A stretch of 64,000 nt of DNA from CATOSP01 sp965216155 (GTDB lineage: Bacteria; Chloroflexota; Dehalococcoidia; Lucifugimonadales; UBA3495), in the NCBI GenBank assembly GCA_965216155.1, contig CBDCFD010000006.1, positions 868,001-932,000 on the forward strand, read 5' to 3'. The notes under the pieces are model-generated. The model ran no database searches, was not told the origin of the DNA, and was given only the letters and a program-made list of their open reading frames with translations. Position 1 is the first letter of the stretch; every line of letters starts with the position of its first letter. The translations under genes and the position numbers were made by a program. Positions 44,615-52,459 of this stretch are shown here, in pieces.

Positions 44615-45883
44615 CTACTGAGAACCTATGCCAATCAGGTCTAATCTATGATTATCTCTGACAGCGGTCTCTTGACGCTTCACAGCGGCTGCCGGACGGC
44701 CTCGGCCGCACGGTCTTATCTCCGCTCCACGTCCCGACGCCGGGCAGCTCTCGGCGTGTCTCAGGTTCAGGGCGGCGTTCCGGTCCCGGTCAAGCATCAC
44801 TCCACAGGAATGACAGATGAACGTCCGCTCCGACAAGTCCATGTTGGGCCGCACCATTCCGCACTCAGAACAGGTCTTCGTGCTGGCAAACCAGCGGTTC
44901 ACCTTCTCGAAGGCGATTCCAAGCCAATTGCACCTATACTCCAGCTTGGCGATGAGGCCAGCCAGCGAAGCATCGGCCAGGGACCGGGCCAGACGGCGGT
45001 TCTTCATCATCCCGGATACGTTCAGGGTCTCTACCACCACCTTGCCGACGGGCTTCGCCGTTATAGCGGATGCGGCCTTGTGATGGGCGTCGTTCCTGAC
45101 GTTCCTTACCCGGGCGTGTGCCGTCTCTCTCCGGCGGTACTTGCGCTCTCTCCGGTTGCTGTGCCGGGTCTCGCCGTGGATGCTCCTCGACCGGACAATG
45201 GACTTGTCCAGCCGCCGCAACCGGCCCAGCGACTTCCGCAGGGCCTTCGGGTTCTCGTACACCGTGCCGTCCGAACACACCGCCAGCGACTTGATTCCCA
45301 CGTCCACGCCAACCACGTTCTCGGCGTTGCGGGCCGGGGGCGGCGTTCCGGGCGTCCTGACAGCCACGCAAGCAAACCACCGGCCAGCTTCCCGCTTCAC
45401 CGTGACCTCGGCCACGTCGCCGTCGAACCGCAGGTGTTCACGGGTGCGAAGCGTTCCAATCTTCGGCAACTGGATGCTCTTGCCGTCCATCCTGACCGTG
45501 CCGGGACCGTTATCAGCCCGAAACCCGCTGGCCGACGTGCGCTTGCGGAACCGGGGAAAACCGACGTGCCTGACCTTCCGGCCAGCCTTGACCGCCTTCC
45601 GGTACGCGCTGAAGGCGTCAATTGCCTGTCCCAACTCGATGATGGCGTACTTGCCGGCGTTCTGGCTCAGCTTGGCCGACCACGGGGCCAGCGACCGCTT
45701 CACGGCGTTGAACCTGGGCCGCAGGGTCTTGTCGCCGCGCCACTCGCCGCCGTCCAGCCCGTCCTTGAAGTCCCCCAGGGCGTGGTTGTAGGCGAAGCGG
45801 GCATAACCGAGATGGCGGGCCAGCAGGTTCGCTTCGGCGTTGTTAGTCACCAGCCGGACCTTGTGGGTTTTGACGATGCTCAT
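44615..45883 (-). CDS. tnpB: TnpB RNA-guided endonuclease of an IS607 element
   Basis: The 422-residue protein shows the RuvC-like triad in VVGVDVGIKSLAVC (Asp), GKVVVETLNVSGMM (Glu) and LDRDRNAALNL (Asp), and the zinc ribbon CSECG...CHSCG between the last two. TnpB cuts DNA guided by an omega-RNA made from the element's end and helps keep the element in the population; it is the ancestor of Cas12. The length is normal and the frame intact. The guide would be encoded at or just past its 3' end near 44570-44640; I could not define it. Confidence 0.9.
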   Translation of the reverse strand: MSIVKTHKVRLVTNNAEANLLARHLGYARFAYNHALGDFKDGLDGGEWRGDKTLRPRFNAVKRSLAPWSAKLSQNAGKYAIIELGQAIDAFSAYRKAVKAGRKVRHVGFPRFRKRTSASGFRADNGPGTVRMDGKSIQLPKIGTLRTREHLRFDGDVAEVTVKREAGRWFACVAVRTPGTPPPARNAENVVGVDVGIKSLAVCSDGTVYENPKALRKSLGRLRRLDKSIVRSRSIHGETRHSNRRERKYRRRETAHARVRNVRNDAHHKAASAITAKPVGKVVVETLNVSGMMKNRRLARSLADASLAGLIAKLEYRCNWLGIAFEKVNRWFASTKTCSECGMVRPNMDLSERTFICHSCGVMLDRDRNAALNLRHAESCPASGRGAEIRPCGRGRPAAAVKRQETAVRDNHRLDLIGIGSQ

Positions 45884-45916
45884 ACGAGGCTCAACTGTTT
45901 AGCCTGCTCTTCAATC

Positions 45917-46505
45917 TCAGGCCCGGTCGCGTGTCCAGCAGTTGATTGTGCTTCCGGCTTCGTCGCCGTACAGCGGGGCGGAAAAGACGGTGATGATTTC
46001 CAGCACGTCCTGGGCCAACTCTTCCTCGAAGCTGGGTTGTTCGCCTGCGTGGATTATCACAATCTCAATGCCTTGGTGTTCGCAGAGTGCGAACACCAAC
46101 TCCGCACCGAACCGGAGAAGGCGGTCTTTGTGAGTCAGCGCCAACCGGCGGATGCGGCGGCGCAGGATAAGCTCCAGAAGCTCCTGCAAGCCTTTCTTGC
46201 GGTAGTTCATGCCGGAACCGAGGTCTTTGATGACGTAGCTCCGCCAGCCTTTCGCCGCACAGTAGGCTCCCAGCGCGGCGTGCTGACGCTCCAGGTCGGC
46301 CTTCTGGTCGTGGCTGGATACCCGGGCGTATCCGACGGTCGGCGCGTCGTCCGTCCTCAGCCCAAGCAGGGCTTCCATCGAGTAATACCTGCGAGTAATA
46401 CCTGGTCCCGCCTTTGGTCTTGCGGTGCGGCAACAATTCGCCGGTGGACTCCCACTTCCTCAGCGTGTCCGGCTTCGTTCCCAGCAGCCGGGCGGCTTCG
46501 CAATC
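45917..46505 (-). pseudogene. tnpA: IS607 serine recombinase TnpA, frameshifted by a 13-bp tandem duplication
   Basis: The C-terminal frame (45917-46378) holds the catalytic domain: TVGYARVSSHDQKADLERQH (catalytic Ser), LALTHKDRLLRFG and IEIVIIHAGE. Upstream, in another frame, the MerR-like HTH reads CEAARLLGTKPDTLRKWEST, GELLPHRKTKGGTRYYS. A 13-bp unit, CGAGTAATACCTG on the plus strand, occurs twice in tandem at 46379-46391 and 46392-46404. Removing one copy joins the two frames as TRYYSMEALLG. A TAA just before the HTH suggests the 5' end is also damaged. Confidence 0.8.
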
Positions 46506-46545
46506 TTAACTAATCTTGGCTCCATTATCCTGGAACATCATAGAT

Positions 46546-46870
46546 TATCCGAGGTTTCGCGGCTCAGTTATAAACCTTTGCCGCGCCAGGGCTTTTCAAC
46601 AGTCGGTCCAGCCACACCTTCTCCGCTCACCCTGAACGGGACCGCGTGAGTCCAATGGGCTGTCGCCGTCGAGAGTGTCCTTCGACTGCACTGCGCGAAT
46701 GGTGAATGGCGGGAGCGGGAAATGCCGCAACCGAACAATCCAATTACCCTGGCGCAGACGTTCCTCGAATTGCCTCTAATCAGGGCGTTTGCTACACTGG
46801 CCGCGTAGTATCAGGCACTCAAACCCTCGCGCGTTACACCCTGCAGAGCCAGTCCCGCATAGGAGTCGTC
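46546..46870. other. leader region before the NIPSNAP gene
   Basis: An in-frame extension of the next gene reaches back to 46706, but it has no coding signal. No other gene is supported. Confidence 0.35.
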
Positions 46871-47485
46871 ATGATATATGAAGTCCGCACCTACGATCTC
46901 AAACCAGGCACGGTTGCCGAATACGAGGAGAATTTCGGCAACGCCCTGAAACACCGCGAGCAGTATTCCAAGCTCGGGGCCTTCTGGCACACGGAGATCG
47001 GTCCGCTGAACCAGGTCATCCACGTTTGGCCCTACGAGAACATGGACGAGAGGGAGAGGATCAGGGCCGAGTCGTCCAAGGACCCCAATTGGCCGCCCCC
47101 CAGCAACGGCGCGATCTTGAACATGAACTCGGAGATATGGACTCCGGCCCCGTTTATGAAACCGATGGGCGGAGACCAGGCCCTGGGCAATATCTATGAG
47201 ATGCGTATCTACACCTATCAGCCGGGGTCGATCCCGGAGTTGGTCCGCCGGTGGACCGAAGCCCTGCCCTACCGAGAGGAGTTCTCTCCCCTGGCCGCCG
47301 GCATGTACACCGAGACCGGCAACCTCAACCGGTGGATGCACGTCTGGCCCTACAACGACCTGAACCACCGGGAGGAGGTCCGCAAGGAAGCCAGCAAGTC
47401 TCCCCATTGGCCCTCAGGCGCGCCAGGACGGGTAGCCCAAGAGAACAAGGTCCTGGTGCCCGCCGCGTTTTCACCCATGCATTAG
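46871..47485 (+). CDS. NIPSNAP-family protein with two ferredoxin-like domains
   Basis: ATG 46871 follows AGGAG and begins MIYEVRTYDLKPGTVAEYEE, the classic NIPSNAP start. The 204-residue protein has two copies of the dimeric alpha/beta-barrel unit: residues 1-100 (LGAFWHTEIGPLNQVIHVWPY) and ~105-204 (GNIYEMRIYTYQPGSIPELV, MYTETGNLNRWMHVWPY). Members are implicated in small-molecule or hydrocarbon metabolism; no precise activity can be assigned. It stands alone. Confidence 0.88.
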   Translation: MIYEVRTYDLKPGTVAEYEENFGNALKHREQYSKLGAFWHTEIGPLNQVIHVWPYENMDERERIRAESSKDPNWPPPSNGAILNMNSEIWTPAPFMKPMGGDQALGNIYEMRIYTYQPGSIPELVRRWTEALPYREEFSPLAAGMYTETGNLNRWMHVWPYNDLNHREEVRKEASKSPHWPSGAPGRVAQENKVLVPAAFSPMH

Positions 47486-47904
47486 CCGCCACACCGTCTG
47501 CATCCCTGGCTGGCAACCGACGGGTCCCTGAGCGTATCGCCAGCCAGGGTGAACACAACTCTGCGCCGATGGTTACCCGGCGCATGGCCTCCCTTCACAC
47601 GCTATGCCATCCAGCAACGATGGGCTGGTTTGAGGTTAGGCTTGCACGGGGAAATCCGCATCGAATCCGTAGGCACGTCTACAGGGAAGCCATGCCTCGT
47701 AGAAGGGGGGCGATCCGATGCGTTAAGGATAACCCTGTCGAAAGAGGGGGACCTGCGACGTGGAAGGGGTTGTCAGGACGAATTTGAAGCCCATACCGTA
47801 GGCCAATCGCTCTTACCGGCAGAATGATGCCGGCAAGAGCGATAAAATTGTCCGACAGGGGTATGACGAGGAAGGTAGGGTTTAGCCAGGAATAGGACGA
47901 AGGG
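47486..47904. other. non-coding spacer containing a strong hairpin
   Basis: About 420 bases between convergent genes (NIPSNAP and FTR). I see no gene; the main structure is the hairpin at 47806-47843. Confidence 0.45.
47806..47843. repeat. 15-bp stem hairpin between convergent genes
   Basis: ATCGCTCTTACCGGC (47806-47820) pairs with GCCGGCAAGAGCGAT (47829-47843) across an 8-base loop with one mismatch. It lies between two converging genes but lacks a T-run on either side, so it may be a REP-type element or a factor-independent transcription block. Confidence 0.7.
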
Positions 47905-48330
47905 TTAGGAGGGCCGGTCCTTTCGTTCCTGCTCTCGTTCTTCGGCCTTGTCGCGCAGGGGGCGGCCTTTGTCTGGATTCGGGTCCTTCACCAGACCGTA
48001 AATAGCCCTGCCTTCATGGTCTTCGGGCAAGTACTCGGTGATGGGCATTCCCTCTTTATCCACGAACAGCAGGCAGTGGCAATATTTGTAAATCTGCATG
48101 TCGTCGCAGGCGCATATCCATGTCCGGTTTTTGACTTCTTCCTTCTTGTCGGGGTAGAAGCGGCATGGGCAGAGGGGACGGCCAATGTCGTCGACGTTCT
48201 GGGCAAGGCCGAGGACCACAGCCTCGGTGACACCCTCTCCGGGATGGGTGTACGTGCCGGATTTGTCGCAATAGCGTTCGATGAAGACTCGCATTCGCTG
48301 AATGGCTTTTTCGCTAGGCAGATCTGCCAA
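47905..48330 (-). CDS. ferredoxin-thioredoxin reductase catalytic chain-like protein
   Basis: The 141-residue protein has the catalytic-chain arrangement: RPLCPCRFYPDKKEEVKNRT, WICACDDMQIYKYCHCLLFV, i.e. CPC...CxC...CHC, which together bind a [4Fe-4S] cluster and form the redox disulfide. In plastids and cyanobacteria this chain reduces thioredoxin with ferredoxin electrons; single-chain homologues occur in non-photosynthetic anaerobes and Chloroflexota. No variable chain or thioredoxin is adjacent. The C-terminal ~25 residues are a charged tail. Confidence 0.85.
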   Translation of the reverse strand: MADLPSEKAIQRMRVFIERYCDKSGTYTHPGEGVTEAVVLGLAQNVDDIGRPLCPCRFYPDKKEEVKNRTWICACDDMQIYKYCHCLLFVDKEGMPITEYLPEDHEGRAIYGLVKDPNPDKGRPLRDKAEEREQERKDRPS

Positions 48331-48443
48331 TTACGTTCTCCTTGGGACAGGGTGTCGCCCGGGCGCCAGTTTCGCAATCACCCTTAATGATAATAGGGGC
48401 TGTCGAATTCCGCAATGCCGGTCATGGGCCGAATCTCGGCTGG

Positions 48444-49271
48444 TTAACGGCCTTTCCAGACGGGGTCCCGCTTTTCCGAGAAGGCACGAGGGCCTTCTTT
48501 GGCGTCTTCGGAATTGTTGACGCGGAAATTCACCCAGGCGTTAAGCTGCAACGACTGTTCCACACCGTATAGACGCCAGTGCTGGGCCACGGCTTTGGTA
48601 CCCTGGACCGCCAACGGGGCGTTGGCCCCAATGGTTTCGGCGATCTCAACCGCTCGGGGCATCAGCCTTTCAGGCTCGACGACCTCGTGGACAAATCCCA
48701 ACCTGTGGGCCTCTTCGACACTCAGGGTATCCCCTGTCAGCATCAGGTACATGGCCTCGCCATAGGGCATTATCCGCGCAAGGTGATGGATCGCGTAGTT
48801 GGCCAGGATACCCCGCTTCACCTCGAACAACCCGAAGTAGGCTTCGGTGGAAGCGATGCGAATGTCGCAATCTGCGGCGCGTTCCATACCGGCGGCAATG
48901 GCCAGTCCGTTGACCGCGGCGATGAATGGCTTGGGATTCCGGGAGAAGGGCTGGCCCGACCGCAGCCCGTCGACGCGAAGATCGGGAGGCGGGAGCGCCC
49001 TCTCCTCGGAACGCGCCTGGGACACCTCGTCTGAAACCGCCTCGGAAGCGTTGCGTTCAGCCATCTCCCGCAGGTCAGCCCCGGCGGAAAAAGCCCTGCC
49101 TTCACCGGTGACGATGCCCACTCGCATGTCCGGGTCCTGGGTGAACTCCAAAATGGCCTCGTCCAGGTCTTCCCGCATCTGCGTCCCCTGGGCGTTCAAC
49201 CGGTCAGGCCGGGTCATCCTGAATATGGCATAGTGTTTTTCGGGGTATGGCTCGTAGGTCAGGTCAGGCAT
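48444..49271 (-). CDS. enoyl-CoA hydratase/isomerase (crotonase) family protein
   Basis: ATG 49271 gives 275 residues; the codons upstream come from CRISPR-like repeats. The crotonase core is present: YAIFRMTRPDRLNAQGTQMR, GIVTGEGRAFSAGADLREMA (first oxyanion region), FIAAVNGLAIAAGMERAADC (second oxyanion region) and FGLFEVKRGILANYAIHHLA. A short insertion rich in charged residues follows ADLREM. The usual catalytic Glu positions are not clear, so hydratase versus isomerase is undecided. Probably lipid or aromatic degradation. Same strand as the SDR pair upstream. Confidence 0.85.
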   Translation of the reverse strand: MPDLTYEPYPEKHYAIFRMTRPDRLNAQGTQMREDLDEAILEFTQDPDMRVGIVTGEGRAFSAGADLREMAERNASEAVSDEVSQARSEERALPPPDLRVDGLRSGQPFSRNPKPFIAAVNGLAIAAGMERAADCDIRIASTEAYFGLFEVKRGILANYAIHHLARIMPYGEAMYLMLTGDTLSVEEAHRLGFVHEVVEPERLMPRAVEIAETIGANAPLAVQGTKAVAQHWRLYGVEQSLQLNAWVNFRVNNSEDAKEGPRAFSEKRDPVWKGR

Positions 49272-49284
49272 CCCTGGCCCTCCG

Positions 49285-49434
49285 GTATATCCCCGCATGT
49301 GCGGGGGAATCATCGCTGTCCCAGCTTCCGGCGCTGCCGGCCAGTCCATACCCGCATGTGCCGGGGAACCGTCCGTAGGACGGGTCAAGCATCCCCGGCC
49401 CTCCGGTATATCCCCGCATGTGCGAGCCAATATG
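49285..49434 (-). CRISPR. vestigial type I-E-like CRISPR mini-array (three degenerate repeats)
   Basis: Three copies of a palindromic unit around CCCCGCATGTGCGGGG occur with cores at 49292, 49351 and 49413, i.e. 59-62 bases apart, the 28+32 periodicity of type I-E arrays. Copy 1 reads TATCCCCGCATGTGCGGGGG; copies 2 and 3 are eroded (CCCGCATGTGCCGGGG; CCCCGCATGTGCGAGCC). Translation gives the IPACAGEP and SPHVRGN strings typical of spurious ORFs in I-E arrays. No cas genes occur in the window. Confidence 0.6.
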
Positions 49435-49435
49435 G

Positions 49436-50176
49436 CTAGAGGAAGAACTTACCGCCGTTGGGGAGAAGACATTGTCCGGTCAAATAACCCGCGTCTTCGC
49501 TGGCGAGACTGACCGCCAGGAACCCGACTTCCCCGCCCCTGCCCCAACGTGGGAGCGGGTCGCCGTCGCTGGGAGGATACACCAGCCCCTCCCCTGCTCC
49601 GGGGTCTTCCACTCCACCGGGGCAGATGCAGTTGGCGGTGATATTGAATTTTCCGTACTCTCGGGCAATTCCCCTGGTAAGGCCGATCATGCCCAGTTCG
49701 GCGGTACTACTGATCGGGTCATCCCCGTTGAATGCCGCGAGGCCGGCGAAGTTAATCACCCTACCCCACCGGCGCTCCACCATGGACGGGACAACCGCCT
49801 GGCAGACCAACATCGCTCCCCTGAGTTCCACGCCGATCTTGCGCTTCCATGTCTGGAAAGACAACTGATCGAGGGGCAAAGGCTCCACGGGCAACAGGGC
49901 GTTGTTGACCAGGACCTCAATAGACCCGAACTCCGCCAGAGCCTTGCGGGCTAATTCCCGGACCTGCCCTTCGTCGCCGGTATCGCAAGAAGCGGTGACT
50001 ACCTTCGCGCCCGAAGCCGCCGCTTCATGCGCAGCCTGCTCCAACAACTCTCCACCATCAAGGCTCCCCAACACCAGGTTCGCCCCTTCGGCGGCAAATG
50101 CCAGCGCCGTGGCCATCCCCAGGTTCCGGGCAACTTCGGTGACCAGAACGGTCTTTCCTTCCAGTCCAGTCTGCAA
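49436..50176 (-). CDS. divergent SDR-family protein with degenerate catalytic residues
   Basis: TTG 50176 follows GGGAGG at eight bases and gives a start MQTGLEGKTVLVTEVARNLG parallel to the next gene; 246 residues. The Rossmann fold and NNA motif (VLVNNALLPVEPLP) are kept, but the cofactor glycine motif is TEVARNLG instead of TGxxxGxG. By hand alignment the catalytic Ser-Tyr-Lys are Ala, Ser and Glu (NFAG; SSTAELG). It may be a pseudo-enzyme or use altered chemistry. It lies 33 bases after its sister gene, clearly a duplicated pair. Confidence 0.8.
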   Translation of the reverse strand: MQTGLEGKTVLVTEVARNLGMATALAFAAEGANLVLGSLDGGELLEQAAHEAAASGAKVVTASCDTGDEGQVRELARKALAEFGSIEVLVNNALLPVEPLPLDQLSFQTWKRKIGVELRGAMLVCQAVVPSMVERRWGRVINFAGLAAFNGDDPISSTAELGMIGLTRGIAREYGKFNITANCICPGGVEDPGAGEGLVYPPSDGDPLPRWGRGGEVGFLAVSLASEDAGYLTGQCLLPNGGKFFL

Positions 50177-50209
50177 TCTGTGACGCCTCCCCAAAAACTG
50201 TGACAACTC

Positions 50210-50956
50210 TTACAAAAAGTGGGCCCCGCCATTGACCAGGTACGCCTGTCCCGTGATGTACGAAGCCTGCGCGCTGGCCAGGAAGACCGCCAGCGCCGAG
50301 CACTCCTCAACAGTGCCCTGCCGCGGGACCGGGATGTCCAGCGCCGCGGCGCTCTCATGAGGACTCGATTCCTGCCCTGGAGTGCGCACGACCTCGATGC
50401 TCCCAGGACCCACACAATTGGCCGTTATATTGAATCTCCCGTACTCCTTGGCAACCGCCCTGGTAAACCCTTCAACCGCCATTTTCAACGTGCCCTGGCC
50501 CACGACACCACGAAATGGAGCGATACCGGAGTAGTTGATGATGCGCCCCCATTGGTTTTGGGTCATCCCCGGCAGGACTGCCTTGCATGTGAGAAACAGC
50601 GCGTCCACGTTGACCGCCAACGCCGCCCCCCATTTCTCATCGTCCAGTTCGAGCAGGCTCTCCCGTACCCTCCAGACGGCATTGTTCACCAACACGTCGA
50701 TACGGCCGAATTCCGAGAGGCCCATGTTCACAAACGCATCTACGTCAGCTTCGCTGCTAACGTCGCATTGCCCGGTCACGACCTTTACGCCGGACTCGGC
50801 AGCCATACTCGCGGTTTCTTCCAGAAGGTCCATGCTCTGGCGGGTACACAGGAGCAAGTTTGCCCCTTCCCCGGCGAATGCCAGCGCGCTGGCTCTGCCG
50901 TGGTTGCGGGTCGCCCCGGTAATCATGACAACTTTGTCTTTGAGGCCTGTATCCAT
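50210..50956 (-). CDS. divergent SDR-family oxidoreductase
   Basis: The 248-residue protein starts MDTGLKDKVVMITGATRNHG, with the first Gly of the cofactor motif kept but the second replaced by Asn. It keeps VLVNNAVWRVRESLLELDDE and a C-terminal YITGQAYLVNGGAHFL. At the active site NYSG retains Ser and TLKMAV retains Lys, but the YxxxK Tyr is Gln (GQGTLK). It is therefore less degenerate than its downstream paralogue. Substrate unknown; SDR expansions are common in the proposed lineage. Confidence 0.85.
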   Translation of the reverse strand: MDTGLKDKVVMITGATRNHGRASALAFAGEGANLLLCTRQSMDLLEETASMAAESGVKVVTGQCDVSSEADVDAFVNMGLSEFGRIDVLVNNAVWRVRESLLELDDEKWGAALAVNVDALFLTCKAVLPGMTQNQWGRIINYSGIAPFRGVVGQGTLKMAVEGFTRAVAKEYGRFNITANCVGPGSIEVVRTPGQESSPHESAAALDIPVPRQGTVEECSALAVFLASAQASYITGQAYLVNGGAHFL

Positions 50957-51168
50957 GGCAAGTCCCTAGCTTAAAATATGCAGGTTGAGCGGGGCCAAAT
51001 CCTGCCCGCGCAAACGGTACAATTGATAGTTTCGCAAGCGCCCGGCCACGCCGCTAGCTGAGTATATCACCTCTCGGCCGTGGTATACTTCGCCCGTCTC
51101 CTCCGGCAAGGGATGGCGTCGTCGTGACCGCCCTGTCTGACGCGGAACGATCAAACCAGGAGTACCTA

Positions 51169-51420
51169 ATGGACCGGAAATTCAGCATAAACCAGCAAGT
51201 ACGGATCAAGCGCAGCGAAGGCACCTACAAGGAACCGCCCCGCGACGCCAAAGGGTCCACCGGGACCATTGCCCCCCAGTGTACCGCCGATTGGCTCGAG
51301 GCTGCCGGTTCCGACTACGCCGAGACCTTCCCCTCATATTACGTGGAACTGGGAAACGGGGACGTTGTCTTGATCGGTGAGGACTGGCTGGAGCCCGTGT
51401 CCAGGTCCGGGCAGACCTAA
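51169..51420 (+). CDS. small hypothetical protein, SH3-like in appearance
   Basis: ATG 51169 is preceded by AGGAG; the 15 codons upstream are dropped. The 83-residue protein reads MDRKFSINQQVRIKRSEGTY, KEPPRDAKGSTGTIAP and YYVELGNGDVVLIGEDWLEP, a beta-rich pattern like small SH3-type or nitrile-hydratase-beta-like barrels ('G..V.v......G..G.i....'). This is a fold guess only. It lies 54 bases before the LLM oxidoreductase gene, in the same direction. Confidence 0.55.
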   Translation: MDRKFSINQQVRIKRSEGTYKEPPRDAKGSTGTIAPQCTADWLEAAGSDYAETFPSYYVELGNGDVVLIGEDWLEPVSRSGQT

Positions 51421-51474
51421 CCTATTCCCGGAACTAACCGACGACCAGAACTAACCGACGACCAGGAGCGTGAG

Positions 51475-52416
51475 ATGACCGACAAGCTAATTGGAGTGGC
51501 TGTCAGCGGTGCGGATACACCCGAGGTGCTAGGGCGGATCGGACGCTGTGAATCGGCCGGAATTCCGGCGGTGTGGTTGACCACGGGGGGCGCTCGTCCG
51601 GATAGCCTCACGACCTTCGCCGCGGCTGCCGTCCAGACCCGGAGCATCAAGTTCGGCACCTCCATTGTCCCCACGTTCCCCCGCCACCCGCTGGTCATGG
51701 TCCAGCAAGTACAGGTAATAGCCCAACTTGCGCCTGGCAGGTTCAGGCTGGGTGTCGGTCCCAGCCACCGGCCCCTGATGCGCTCAATGGGCATCCGGAT
51801 GAACAGCCCTTTGGCCCGTTTGAAGGAATACGTGCACATCCTGAAGTCGTTGCTCCAGAAGGGAGAGGTTGACTTCGAGGGCGAGTATTACCAAGCCCAC
51901 GACAGCATCTCGGCGCCGGTGGACGTGCCGGTCATGGCGTCAGCGCTTCAGAGGGGTTCATTCGAACTTTGCGGCGCGGAGACCGACGGGGCGATTAGCT
52001 GGATATGCCCCGGGGAATATCTGAGAGACGTGGCGTTGCCGGCCATGCGGGAAGGGGCCGACGCGGCTGGACGCGAGACCCCGCCGCTGATTGCCCACGC
52101 GCCGGTGTGCGTCCACGAGAACGCCGAAGAGGTCCGGGAATTGGTAAGGCGGCAGATCACCAACCCAAGGCTGCCCTTCTACCAGCGGATGCTCATCCAG
52201 GCCGGTTTCCCCGAGGCCGCAGACGGGACCTGGAGCGACGCCATGATCGACTCGGTGGTATTTTGGGGCGATGAAGCCAGGGTGACGGAGAGGATCGAAG
52301 AGATGTTCTCCTTCGGCGCCAGCGAGGTCTTGCTCTCGCCGATGGGCGCCGGTCCCAATCCCGGAGAATCCGTACACCGCGCTACCAGCCTCATCGCAGG
52401 ACTGTCCAAGGCATAG
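51475..52416 (+). CDS. LLM-class flavin/F420-dependent oxidoreductase
   Basis: This 313-residue luciferase-like TIM-barrel protein has IGVAVSGADTPEVLGRIGRC, IPAVWLTTGGARPDSLTTFA, IKFGTSIVPTFPRHPLVMVQ and APGRFRLGVGPSHRPLMRSM, as in the TIGR03564-type F420-dependent group. It differs clearly from the LLM gene at 32905, so it is not a recent duplicate. The substrate is unknown. It is followed closely by the universal stress protein gene (43 bases), likely co-transcribed. Confidence 0.88.
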   Translation: MTDKLIGVAVSGADTPEVLGRIGRCESAGIPAVWLTTGGARPDSLTTFAAAAVQTRSIKFGTSIVPTFPRHPLVMVQQVQVIAQLAPGRFRLGVGPSHRPLMRSMGIRMNSPLARLKEYVHILKSLLQKGEVDFEGEYYQAHDSISAPVDVPVMASALQRGSFELCGAETDGAISWICPGEYLRDVALPAMREGADAAGRETPPLIAHAPVCVHENAEEVRELVRRQITNPRLPFYQRMLIQAGFPEAADGTWSDAMIDSVVFWGDEARVTERIEEMFSFGASEVLLSPMGAGPNPGESVHRATSLIAGLSKA

Positions 52417-52459
52417 GACGCCGACCGCTGGATCAACGGACCCCGGAGGATGTGTAGCG

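Larger units (their letters stand above)
44615..46545 (-). mobile_element. IS607-type insertion sequence (tnpA broken, tnpB intact)
   Basis: A serine-recombinase tnpA with a MerR-like HTH lies directly upstream of a tnpB in the same direction, the IS607 layout. Exact ends are not determined because IS607 has no inverted repeats. The tnpA reading frame is disrupted, so this copy would need a transposase in trans. Confidence 0.75.

Noticed and set aside
44648..46513. 621-codon plus-strand frame across the IS607 element
   Set aside because: Antisense of tnpB and tnpA, which have full catalytic motifs on the minus strand.
47806..47843. Hairpin as a rho-independent terminator
   Set aside because: No T-run on either strand; annotated as a repeat/hairpin instead.
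49233..49512. Small plus-strand proteins with IPACAGEP/SPHVRGN strings
   Set aside because: These are translations of the CRISPR-like repeats, not genes; used only as evidence for the array.
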